A DNA stretch of 64,000 nucleotides from Thermus sp. CCB_US3_UF1 (GTDB lineage Bacteria > Deinococcota > Deinococci > Deinococcales > Thermaceae): assembly GCF_000236585.1 (NCBI RefSeq), contig NC_017278.1, positions 1,178,001 to 1,242,000 of the forward strand. Direction: 5' to 3'. Below, in pieces: positions 8,336-15,749 of this stretch. The position numbers and the translations under genes are program-made. The notes beneath the pieces are model-generated. The model saw only the letters and a list, made by a program, of their open reading frames with translations. It was not told where the DNA came from and did no database searches. The first letter of the stretch is position 1, and the number at the start of each line of letters is the position of its first letter.

Positions 8336-10378
8336 TCAGTCCACCTTCTCCAGGCGCACGGCGCTCACCTTGTATCCGGGGATGCGGCTGATGGGGTCCA
8401 GGGCGTCCAGGGTGAGCCGGTTGGCGGGGGCCTCGGCGAAGTGGAAGGGGGCGTAGACCACGCCCTCCGGGGTGCGCTCCGTCACCCAGGCCCGGGCCCT
8501 GATCCGGCCCCTCCGGCTCACCACGTACACGGGTTCCCCGTCGGCGAGGCCCAGGCGCTGGGCGTCCAGGGGGTTCACCTCCACCTTGAGCTCGGGGTAG
8601 GCCTCCTGCAGGCGGCTGTTGCGGCTTAGGGTGCCCCCGTGCCAGTGGAAGAGGACCCGGCCCGTGGAGAGGGTAAGGGGGTAGTCCGGCGAGGGGGGTT
8701 CCACCGGGGGGGTAGGGTGGACGGGGAAGAAGCGGGCCCGCCCCGAGGGGGTGTTGAAGCGCTCCCGGAAGAGGACAGCCTCCCCCGGGTGGTCCTCCAA
8801 GGGGCAAGGCCAGCGCACCCCCTCCTTTTCCAAGCGGGCGTAGCTGATCCCCCCCATCATCTCCGGGATGGCCCGGCGCACCTCCTCCCAGATGGCCTCC
8901 GGCCCCGGGTATACCGGCCAGGGGCGGCCCAGGCCCCGGGCCAGCCGCCGGCCCAGCTCCTGGGTGATCCACCAGTCGGGCCGGGCCTCCCCCGGGGGGT
9001 CCAGGAGCCGGCGCACCCGCTGGACCCGGCGGTCGGTGTTGGTAAAGGTCCCCTCCTTTTCCAGGAAGCTGGCGGCGGGCAGGACCACGTCGGCGAGGGG
9101 GGTGGTTTCGTTCTCCAGGATGTCCTGGACGATGAGGAAGGGGAGGGCCTCCAGCTGGGCCTTCAGGTGGTCCTGGTAGGGCTCGCTGGTCACCGGGTCC
9201 TCCCCGATGAGGTAGATGGCCTCCACCTTGGGGATGGCCTGGAAGACCTCGGTCATGCGCAGGCCCGGCGTGGGGCTGAGGGGCACGCCCCAGAGGGCTT
9301 CAAACCGCTTCCGGGCTTCCCCATCCGCCACCTTGAGGTAGCCCGGGTAGACGTCGGGCAAGGCCCCCATGTCCCCTGCCCCCTGGACGTTGTTCTGCCC
9401 CCGCAAGGGGTTCAGGCCCGCCCCTTCCTTGCCCACCTTGCCGGTGAGGAGGGCCAGGTTGACCAGGGCCTGGGCGGTGGCCGTGCCGTGGGTGTGCTGG
9501 GTCACCCCCATGGCCCAGTAGGCCCCGGCCCGCTCGGTGGTGGCGTAAAGCCGGGCGGCCTGGGCGATCCTCTCCCGGGCTACGCCGGTGACCCGCTCCG
9601 CCTCCTCTAGGGTGTAGGCCTCGAGGGAGGCCCGCCACTCGGCGAACCCCTCCGTCCGCTCCTCCACGTAGGCGCGGTCCCATAGGCCTTCCTCCAGGAT
9701 GTACCGGGCCATGGCGTTCAGGAGGAAGAGGTCGGTGCCGGGGCGTACCCGGAGCCACAGGGTGGCCGCCTCGGCCATCCCCGTGTACCGCGGGTCCACC
9801 ACGATGAGCCCTGCCCCCTGGCGCACCCGCTTCTTGATCATGGCGGCGATCACGGGATGGGTTTCCGTGGTGTTGGACCCCACCACCAGGAAGAGGTCGG
9901 TCTTCCCGATGTCCTCCAGGGGGTTGGTCATGCTGGCCCCTCCCAAGGAGCGGCTTAGGGCGGCGGTGGAGGAGGAGTGGCAAAGCCGGGAGCAGTGGTC
10001 CACGTTGTGGGTGCCGAGGAGAACCCGGGCCAGTTTCTGGGCCAGGTAGACCTCCTCGTTGGTGGTCTTGGCGGAAGGAAAGACGGCCAGGGCTTCAGGG
10101 CCTTGGCGCCTTAGCACCTCCAGGAGCCGGGATGCGGCGTAGTCCAAGGCTTCTTCCCAGGTGGCCCGGCGCAGGGGCCTGCCCTTCCCTTCCCGGAGCA
10201 TGGGGTAAAGGAGGCGCTTCCCCGAGAAGGGGAAGTCCAGGCCAAAGCGGCCCTTGACGCACAAGGCCCCATGGTTGGGGGGAAGGTCCGGGGCCAGGAC
10301 CCGGACCACACGGCCATCCCGCACCTCGGGCTCCACCTGGCAGCCCACGCCGCAGTAGGGGCAGGTGGTGCGCATCAT
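8336..10378 (-). CDS. Formate dehydrogenase-like molybdopterin oxidoreductase, catalytic subunit
   Basis: A 680-residue member of the FdhF family. The N-terminal CPYCGVGCQ plus a later Cys in GALCVKGRFG are the four [4Fe-4S] ligands. The active-site segment is VDHCSRLCHSSS: a cysteine stands where E. coli FdhH has selenocysteine, followed by the conserved His. The C-terminal third is the molybdopterin dinucleotide-binding domain. Two ATG codons in tandem (10378 and 10375) follow GGAGGT and overlap the stop of the upstream ferredoxin-like gene. With the next two genes it forms a diaphorase-linked complex, so NAD-dependent formate oxidation or CO2 reduction is the best guess. Other substrates of this broad family remain possible. 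Confidence 0.85.
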   Translation of the reverse strand: MMRTTCPYCGVGCQVEPEVRDGRVVRVLAPDLPPNHGALCVKGRFGLDFPFSGKRLLYPMLREGKGRPLRRATWEEALDYAASRLLEVLRRQGPEALAVFPSAKTTNEEVYLAQKLARVLLGTHNVDHCSRLCHSSSTAALSRSLGGASMTNPLEDIGKTDLFLVVGSNTTETHPVIAAMIKKRVRQGAGLIVVDPRYTGMAEAATLWLRVRPGTDLFLLNAMARYILEEGLWDRAYVEERTEGFAEWRASLEAYTLEEAERVTGVARERIAQAARLYATTERAGAYWAMGVTQHTHGTATAQALVNLALLTGKVGKEGAGLNPLRGQNNVQGAGDMGALPDVYPGYLKVADGEARKRFEALWGVPLSPTPGLRMTEVFQAIPKVEAIYLIGEDPVTSEPYQDHLKAQLEALPFLIVQDILENETTPLADVVLPAASFLEKEGTFTNTDRRVQRVRRLLDPPGEARPDWWITQELGRRLARGLGRPWPVYPGPEAIWEEVRRAIPEMMGGISYARLEKEGVRWPCPLEDHPGEAVLFRERFNTPSGRARFFPVHPTPPVEPPSPDYPLTLSTGRVLFHWHGGTLSRNSRLQEAYPELKVEVNPLDAQRLGLADGEPVYVVSRRGRIRARAWVTERTPEGVVYAPFHFAEAPANRLTLDALDPISRIPGYKVSAVRLEKVD

Positions 10379-10977
10379 CCCACCTCCAAGGCCAGGGGCC
10401 GGAGGGCCCCTGTGGGGCAGACCTGGACGCAGTTGCCGCAGAAGACACAAGGGGTTTCCGGAAGGGGGCGGTCCAGGGGGGTGGTGGGGTGGGCCAGGAG
10501 GCCCCGGCCCTCCAGGGTCAAGGCCCAGACCCCCATGAGCCCGTCCCCGCAGGCGTCCACGCAGCGGCGGCAGTTCACGCACTTGGCGTAGTCCCGCAGG
10601 AAAAAGGGGTTGTCCCTCAGGGCCTCCCGGCCCTGCCGGCCAGGCACCTCTCCCCAGCGCCCCGGTTCCCCCCCGTGGCGTTCCAGAAGGGCTCTTAGCC
10701 CGGGGGCCTGGGAGAGGTCGGTGGTGAGGGCCAGCCACTCCAGGAGGGTTTTGCGTAGGGCGCGAAGCCCCGGGGTGTCCGTCCGCACCTCCATGCCCTC
10801 CTGGGCCCGCGTGGCGCAGGCGGGCAGGAGGCGGCCTTCCACCTCCACCAGGCAGAGGCGGCAGAGCCCCTTGGTTTCGCTAAGGGGGTGGTAGCAGAGG
10901 GTGGGCACCTGGACCACCTCCAGGAGAAGGGCTCCTTCTTGGGCTTCCACCTCGCGCCCATCCACCTTAAGCCGCAC
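10375..10977 (-). CDS. 2Fe-2S/4Fe-4S electron-transfer subunit (NuoG N-terminal/HoxU-like)
   Basis: The 200-residue protein carries electrons between the molybdenum subunit and the flavin subunit. Residues 1-60 form a plant-type [2Fe-2S] domain with Cys ligands in VPTLCYHP, GLCRLCLVE and LLPACAT. Two [4Fe-4S] motifs follow, CVNCRRCVDAC and CVFCGNCVQVCP. In many formate dehydrogenases this module is fused to the N-terminus of the catalytic chain; here it is a separate gene whose stop overlaps the catalytic subunit start. Its own start overlaps the end of the NuoF-like gene by 11 bases. A HoxU role in a hydrogenase is possible, but no hydrogenase genes are present. Confidence 0.88.
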   Translation of the reverse strand: MRLKVDGREVEAQEGALLLEVVQVPTLCYHPLSETKGLCRLCLVEVEGRLLPACATRAQEGMEVRTDTPGLRALRKTLLEWLALTTDLSQAPGLRALLERHGGEPGRWGEVPGRQGREALRDNPFFLRDYAKCVNCRRCVDACGDGLMGVWALTLEGRGLLAHPTTPLDRPLPETPCVFCGNCVQVCPTGALRPLALEVG

Positions 10978-12439
10978 CTTCCACCTCCAAGAGGCTTTGG
11001 TAGGCCCAGTAGGCCGACTGGCCCAGGCCGCAAAGGCTCCCCTTCAGGGTCTGGGCCAGGTCGGCCAGGAGGCCCGGGTCCTTGGCCCGCCGCTTGACCA
11101 TCTCCACCTGCACCGCCGTGCCCAAGGGGCAGGGGAAGCACTTGCCGCAGGACTCCTCCTGCAGGAAATGGGCCAGGCCCAGGAGGACCTCCCAAAGGTC
11201 CACCCCTGGGCCAAAGGCCACGATGGCCCCGGCCCCCAGGGGCCGCTTTTCCCGGAAGCGCAAGGGGAAGTCCCAATCCCGGGTAAAGACCCCGGCGGCT
11301 CCCCCCAGGAGGACGGCCTGGAGCGTCCCCGGCTCCCCTCCGGCCCGGCGCAGGGCTTCCCCTAGGGGGGTTCCCAAGGGGAGCTCGTAAAGCCCCGGAC
11401 GGGCCACGTCCCCGCTGAGGGAGAAGAGCTTGGGCTCCCGCCTGCGCCAGGCTTCCGGGCCTTCCCGCAGGATCAGGGGAAGGTTGGCCAGGGTTTCCAC
11501 GTTCTGCACCAGGGTGGGCCTTCCCCAAAGCCCACGCTCCACGGGGAAGGGGGGTTTCAGGCGGGGCTCGGCCCGCTTCCCCTCCATGGACTCCAGCAAG
11601 GCGGTTTCCTCCCCGCAGATGTAAAGGCCCCCGCTGGGGAAGACCTCGGCGGGAAGGGGAAGGAGGCCGGCCTCCTCCAGCTCGGAAAGGGCCCTTTGCA
11701 GGCCCAAGATGGCGGCCTGAAACTCCTCCCGCACGTAGAGGTAAAGGTGGCTAGCCCCCACGGCCAAGGCGGCCAGGAGGGCCCCCTCCAGGACCAGGAA
11801 GGGGTGGTGTTCCAGGAGGAAGCGGTCCTTGAAGTTGCCGGGCTCGGACTCGTCGGCGTTGACCACCAGGTACTTGGGGGCCTGCCCTTGGGCCACGGCC
11901 CGAAGCTTCACGTGGGCCGGGAAGGCGGCCCCGCCCCGGCCCAGAAGCCCCGCCTCCTCCACCGCCCGGAGGAGGGTTTCCGGGCGGAGGAGGCCTTGGG
12001 CCATGGCCTTCAGGCCCTCCATCCCCCCTAGGGCCCGGTACTGGCCCAGGGTGAGGATGGGCTCCGGGGGGAGGAGCCTTTCCCCGTGCCCCAGGGCGAA
12101 GGGCAGGCGGAACTCGGTGAAGGGCACCAGGCCTCCTTTCCACTCCACGAAGCGCCCCTCGGGGGTGAAGCGCAGGTACACCGGGGAGAGGGCCTCGAGG
12201 CCCAAGGGGGGATGGGTTCCCTCGGCCTCCTCCCGCAGACGGGCAAACCCCCGGGCGCGGGCCACGGGGTCATCCACCAGGAGCCGGCCCTGGGGCAGGC
12301 CCCGGTAGCGGGGGTAGTAGCGCACCACCCCCCAGGCCTGGGCCAGGGGTACCCCGGCCAGGCGGGCCGCCTCCGCCACCTTCTCCTCCGTGAGGGGAAG
12401 GCGCGCGTCCAGGAGGGGGAGGAGGCTTGGCCTTTCCAT
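10967..12439 (-). CDS. NuoF-like NAD(H)-oxidising flavin subunit with NuoE-like N-terminal helices
   Basis: The 490-residue protein has the NuoF/FdsB diaphorase core: GLLGRGGAAFP for FMN/NADH binding, VVNADESEPGNFKDR, and a C-terminal SCGKCFPCPLG plus SLCGLG for a [4Fe-4S] cluster. Residues 1-70 (LTEEKVAEAARLAGVP, then GVVRYYPRY) resemble the helical start of NuoE, but the following NuoE thioredoxin-fold domain is missing and there is no Cys before the NuoF core. It starts 15 bases after galK and leads the formate dehydrogenase-like set, giving NAD coupling to the molybdenum subunit. A complex I subunit is unlikely because no other nuo gene is present. Confidence 0.86.
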   Translation of the reverse strand: MERPSLLPLLDARLPLTEEKVAEAARLAGVPLAQAWGVVRYYPRYRGLPQGRLLVDDPVARARGFARLREEAEGTHPPLGLEALSPVYLRFTPEGRFVEWKGGLVPFTEFRLPFALGHGERLLPPEPILTLGQYRALGGMEGLKAMAQGLLRPETLLRAVEEAGLLGRGGAAFPAHVKLRAVAQGQAPKYLVVNADESEPGNFKDRFLLEHHPFLVLEGALLAALAVGASHLYLYVREEFQAAILGLQRALSELEEAGLLPLPAEVFPSGGLYICGEETALLESMEGKRAEPRLKPPFPVERGLWGRPTLVQNVETLANLPLILREGPEAWRRREPKLFSLSGDVARPGLYELPLGTPLGEALRRAGGEPGTLQAVLLGGAAGVFTRDWDFPLRFREKRPLGAGAIVAFGPGVDLWEVLLGLAHFLQEESCGKCFPCPLGTAVQVEMVKRRAKDPGLLADLAQTLKGSLCGLGQSAYWAYQSLLEVEGAA

Positions 12440-12454
12440 GCCCTTAGCTTACCC

Positions 12455-13498
12455 CTAGAGGAGGCGCAGGCCGGGGAAGCGGTCCCGGAGGGTTCTCTGG
12501 AAATCCTCCCAAAGGGCTTCCGCCACCAGGGCCACCACCGCCCCGCCAAACCCGGCCCCGGTGAGCTTGGCCCCAAGGGCTCCGGCCTCCAGGGCGGCCT
12601 CCACCAGGGCATCCAGCTCGGGCAGGCTCACCTCGTAGTCCTGGGCCAGGGAGCGGTGGCTTTGGGTCATGAGCGCGCCGAACCCCCCGGCATCCCCTTT
12701 CCGCAGGGCCTCCACCCCCCGCAGCACCCGCAGGTTCTCGCTCACGATGTGCCGGGCCCGCCGGTCCAGGGGGGAGGGGAGGCTTTCCACCAGGCACAGG
12801 TCGGCCACCTCCCGCAAGGAGCGCACCCCCAGGCGTCGGGCAGCCTCCTCGGCCTCCTGCCGCCTTTGGTTGTACCCCCCCTCGGCCAGCCTGCGGGAAA
12901 GCCCGAGGTCCAGCACGGCCACCCGGGTGCCCTGGGGTAGGGGCAGGTTCTCGTGCTCCAGGGTCCGGGTGTCCAGGAAGAGGGCCTGCCCCACCTCCCC
13001 CAGGCTTGCCGCCATCTGGTCCATGATCCCGCACCGCACCCCCACGTAGGCCACCTCGGCCCGCTGGGCCAGGAGGGCCACCTCCAGGTCGGAAAGGGGC
13101 AGGCGGTAGAGGGCGCGCAGGGCCTTGAGGGCCGCCACCTCCAGGGCGGCGGAGCTGGAAAGCCCCGCCCCCAGGGGCACCTGGCTCCTCACGTAGAACC
13201 GGGCCCCGGGCACAGGGTGCCCCGCTTCCCGCAGGGCCCAGACCACGCCCAGGAGGTAGTCCAGAAAATCCCCCTGGGCGGGGCTGGCCAGGGGCCTGGC
13301 CCTAAGCTCCCCCAGGGTTTCGCTGTAGGCTTCCACCCGCCCCTCGGCCCGGCCGGCCTCCACCTGGGTGAAGTACGGGATGGGGGTGGGAAGGACGTAC
13401 CCCTCCTGGTAATCCGTGTGTTCCCCTAGCAGGTTCACCCGCCCCGGGGCCCGGGCGCTGGCCTCGGGCAGGGCGCCGAAGACCTCTTGAAAGCCCAT
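12455..13498 (-). CDS. galK: Galactokinase
   Basis: GalK phosphorylates galactose at C1 with ATP in the Leloir pathway. The 347-residue protein has all three GHMP-kinase motifs: GRVNLLGEHTDY at residues 19-30, the ATP loop GAGLSSSAALEVA in the middle, and AKLTGAGFGG near the end. CGIMDQMAASLG holds the expected catalytic Asp. It is 7 bases after the znuA-like gene with GGAGG in the gap. No galT, galE or sugar transporter is near, so the operon with a metal-binding protein and a dehydrogenase looks like simple co-transcription. Confidence 0.95.
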   Translation of the reverse strand: MGFQEVFGALPEASARAPGRVNLLGEHTDYQEGYVLPTPIPYFTQVEAGRAEGRVEAYSETLGELRARPLASPAQGDFLDYLLGVVWALREAGHPVPGARFYVRSQVPLGAGLSSSAALEVAALKALRALYRLPLSDLEVALLAQRAEVAYVGVRCGIMDQMAASLGEVGQALFLDTRTLEHENLPLPQGTRVAVLDLGLSRRLAEGGYNQRRQEAEEAARRLGVRSLREVADLCLVESLPSPLDRRARHIVSENLRVLRGVEALRKGDAGGFGALMTQSHRSLAQDYEVSLPELDALVEAALEAGALGAKLTGAGFGGAVVALVAEALWEDFQRTLRDRFPGLRLL

Positions 13499-13505
13499 GC
13501 CTCCA

Positions 13506-14354
13506 TTATGGGCAAAGGGCCTTCCGGTTGTGGTCCAAAAGGGCCAGGTAGCTGGGCACCCTTGGGTCCAGGGTATCGGTGTAGAGCACGGCCACCTGGG
13601 CGGAAAGGGCCTCCGCCAAGGCCTTTAGGGCTGTGCCGCGGAACTGGGGTTCGGCCAGGATCAGGCGCACCCCCTCCCGCTTGGCCCTGGCCAGGAGGTT
13701 GAGGAACCCCCTACTCCCCACCTCCTGGGCCCCCCCCTGGCTCAGCACCCCCACCACCTGGAGGCCGTAGCGGCGGGCGAAGTAGCGGAAGGCGTCGTGC
13801 TGGGCCACCACCTTGACCCCCTTGAGGCCGCAGGCCTGGAAGGCCTGGTCCCGCTTTTCCACCTCCTTTTGGAAACGAACCAGGTTGCTTTGGTAGAGGG
13901 CTTTCCCCGCAGGGTCTAGGCGGGAAAGCTCCTCGGCGATCCGCTCGGCGTAGCGCAGGGCGTAGGTGGGGTCCAGCCAGAGATGGGGGTCGCAGGGGCC
14001 GTGGTCGTGGCCTTGGTGGGGTTTTTCCTCCCCTGGGCAGATGAGGCCGGGCTGGCCCTCCCCCAGGCGGACCACCCGGGCCCCCGGGGGCAGGAGGTTT
14101 TGCACCTTGGGCAAGAAGGCCTCGAGGCCCAGGCCGTTGGCGAAGAGGAGGCGGCTTTGCCCCAGGGCCTTGGCGGTGGAGGGGGTGGGCTCAAAGGTGT
14201 GGGGGTCGGCCCCCGGGGGCACCACGCCCACCACCTGGACGCGGCCTCCCCCCACCTGCTTCACCAGGTCGGCCAGGATGGGGGTGGTGGCCGCCACCCG
14301 CACCTGGGCCAGGGCGGGGGCTAGGGAGAGGAGGAGGATCAGGGCAGCCCTCAT
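13506..14354 (-). CDS. ZnuA-like metal ABC transporter substrate-binding protein
   Basis: The 282-residue protein starts with a signal peptide (MRAALILLLSLAPALAQ) and belongs to the cluster A-I metal-binding family that delivers Zn or Mn to ABC importers. Metal ligands are visible in GADPHTFEPTP and DPHLWLDP, and a short His-rich loop, HQGHDHGPCDPH, lies just before the latter, which favours zinc. The ZnuB and ZnuC partners are not in the window. Its promoter puts the transcript start at or within a base or two of the ATG, and an inverted repeat covers the -10, so metal-dependent repression is likely. Confidence 0.88.
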   Translation of the reverse strand: MRAALILLLSLAPALAQVRVAATTPILADLVKQVGGGRVQVVGVVPPGADPHTFEPTPSTAKALGQSRLLFANGLGLEAFLPKVQNLLPPGARVVRLGEGQPGLICPGEEKPHQGHDHGPCDPHLWLDPTYALRYAERIAEELSRLDPAGKALYQSNLVRFQKEVEKRDQAFQACGLKGVKVVAQHDAFRYFARRYGLQVVGVLSQGGAQEVGSRGFLNLLARAKREGVRLILAEPQFRGTALKALAEALSAQVAVLYTDTLDPRVPSYLALLDHNRKALCP

Positions 14355-14390
14355 GACAATACTGATAAACTATTTTCACTTTCTGGTCAA
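14354..14390 (-). promoter_or_regulatory. Promoter and candidate metal-repressor operator of the znuA-like gene
   Basis: Minus strand: TTGACC (14385-14390), 17-base spacer, TATCAG (14362-14367), start codon at 14354, so the mRNA should be leaderless. An inverted repeat, TGACAATA (14354-14361) and TATTTTCA (14371-14378), with 7 of 8 positions complementary and a 9-base gap, covers the -10. It would suit a Zur- or MntR-like repressor. The regulator is inferred. Confidence 0.6.
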
Positions 14391-14412
14391 GCCCCGGGCC
14401 CGCCCCGCGGCG

Positions 14413-14418
14413 TATAAT
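14413..14418 (+). promoter_or_regulatory. TATAAT -10 element of the aminotransferase operon
   Basis: A perfect TATAAT lies 8 bases before the ATG at 14427, so the transcript starts at or next to the start codon (leaderless). No good -35 is seen 16-18 bases upstream; the sequence there is GC-rich. It is back to back with the znuA promoter 23 bases away. Confidence 0.6.
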
Positions 14419-14426
14419 CCCCCCAA

Positions 14427-15749
14427 ATGGACCTCAAGGCCCTGCACAAGAAGCACGTCCTCACCCCCTGGGTGGCCCAGGCTGCCCTCAACCCCCCCCT
14501 TGTGGTGCGAGGGGAGGGGGTCTGGCTTTACGACCAGGAGGGGCACCGCTACCTGGACTTCTCCGCCGGCCTGGTGGCGGTGAACCTGGGCCACGCCCAC
14601 CCCAGGCTGGTCCGGGCCATCGCCGAGCAGGCGGGGAGGCTGGCCTACGCCCCCCCCAGCTTCTTCCATGACGGGCGGGCCCTCCTGGCCCAGGCCCTCT
14701 CCCAACTGAGCCCCTGGCCCGAGGGGGGGCGGGTCTTCTTCACCCCTTCGGGGACCGAGGCCAACGAGGACGCCCTGAAGTTCGTCCGCCACCTCACGGG
14801 CCGGCCCAAGGTCCTGGCCGCCTACCGTTCCTTCCACGGGGCCACCCACGCCGCCGCCAGCCTGACGGGGGAGAACCGCCGCTGGCCCGCGGAGCCGGGG
14901 GTCCCCGGCGTGGTGCACTTCTTCGCCCCTTACCCCTACCGGAGCCCCTTCCACACGGAAGACCCCAAGGAGGAAACCCGGCGGGCCCTGGACCACCTGG
15001 AGCGGGTCCTCCTCCACGAGGACCCTGGGAGGGTGGCGGCCATCTTCCTGGAGCCCGTGGTGGGCTCCAACGGGGTCATCGTTTACCCCGAGGGGTATCT
15101 GCAGGGGGTGCGGGCCCTTTGCGACCGGCACGGGATCCTTCTGGTCTTTGACGAGGTGATGACCGGGTTTGGCCGCCTGGGTGCGGCCTTCGGCGGGGAG
15201 CGCTTTGGGGTGGTGCCGGATCTCATCACCTTCGCCAAGGGGGTGACCTCGGCCTACGTGCCCTTGGGGGGGGTGCTCCTGCGGGAGGGCCTGGCCCGGC
15301 GCTTTGACGAGGTTCCCCTGCCCACGGGCCACACCTACGCCGGCCACCCCTTGGCGGTGGCCGCGGGGCTTGCCGCCCTCCGGGCCTACCAGGAGGAGGG
15401 GATCTTTCCCCGGGTCCGGGCCATGGAGGGCTTCTTCCGCGAGGTGCTTGGGGACCTGGCTGCCCGCCACCCCTTGGTGGGGGAGGTGCGGGGGCTTGGG
15501 GCTTTCTTCGGGCTGGAGCTGGTGCGGGACCGCAAGGACAAGGAGCCCCTCTCCCCCTGGCACGGCCCCGTTAGCCCCCCCATGCAGGCCCTCCAGAGGG
15601 CCCTCCTGCAGGAGGGGGTCTACCTCATGGCCAAGCACAACATCCTCCTGGTGGCCCCGCCCCTCACCATCCGCGAGGAGGAGTTCCTGGAGGGGGTGGA
15701 GCGGCTTTCCCGGGCCCTGAGGCGGGTGGAGGTGGAGGTCCTGGGCTAA
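14427..15749 (+). CDS. Class-III PLP aminotransferase (omega-amino acid type)
   Basis: This enzyme moves an amino group between an amine or omega-amino acid and an oxo-acid or pyruvate. The 440-residue protein shows the fold-type I pattern: substrate and phosphate-binding loop FTPSGTEANEDA, the LVFDEVMTGFGRLG Asp segment, and Lys271 in ITFAKGVTSAY as the PLP lysine. THTYAGHPLA is the partner-subunit phosphate loop. It is the first of three class-III aminotransferases in this operon and is followed without any gap by an ABC-class ATPase. Beta-alanine, taurine or putrescine could be substrates; sequence alone does not decide. Confidence 0.88.
   Translation: MDLKALHKKHVLTPWVAQAALNPPLVVRGEGVWLYDQEGHRYLDFSAGLVAVNLGHAHPRLVRAIAEQAGRLAYAPPSFFHDGRALLAQALSQLSPWPEGGRVFFTPSGTEANEDALKFVRHLTGRPKVLAAYRSFHGATHAAASLTGENRRWPAEPGVPGVVHFFAPYPYRSPFHTEDPKEETRRALDHLERVLLHEDPGRVAAIFLEPVVGSNGVIVYPEGYLQGVRALCDRHGILLVFDEVMTGFGRLGAAFGGERFGVVPDLITFAKGVTSAYVPLGGVLLREGLARRFDEVPLPTGHTYAGHPLAVAAGLAALRAYQEEGIFPRVRAMEGFFREVLGDLAARHPLVGEVRGLGAFFGLELVRDRKDKEPLSPWHGPVSPPMQALQRALLQEGVYLMAKHNILLVAPPLTIREEEFLEGVERLSRALRRVEVEVLG

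Noticed and set aside
9960-10000. Selenocysteine in the formate dehydrogenase-like protein
   Set aside because: The active-site codon is an ordinary Cys codon in VDHCSRLCHSSS, with no in-frame TGA.
12086-12940. Plus-strand open frame of 284 codons over galK and the NuoF-like gene
   Set aside because: It is the antisense of two clearly conserved genes, with a composition of mostly Gly, Pro, His and Gln.
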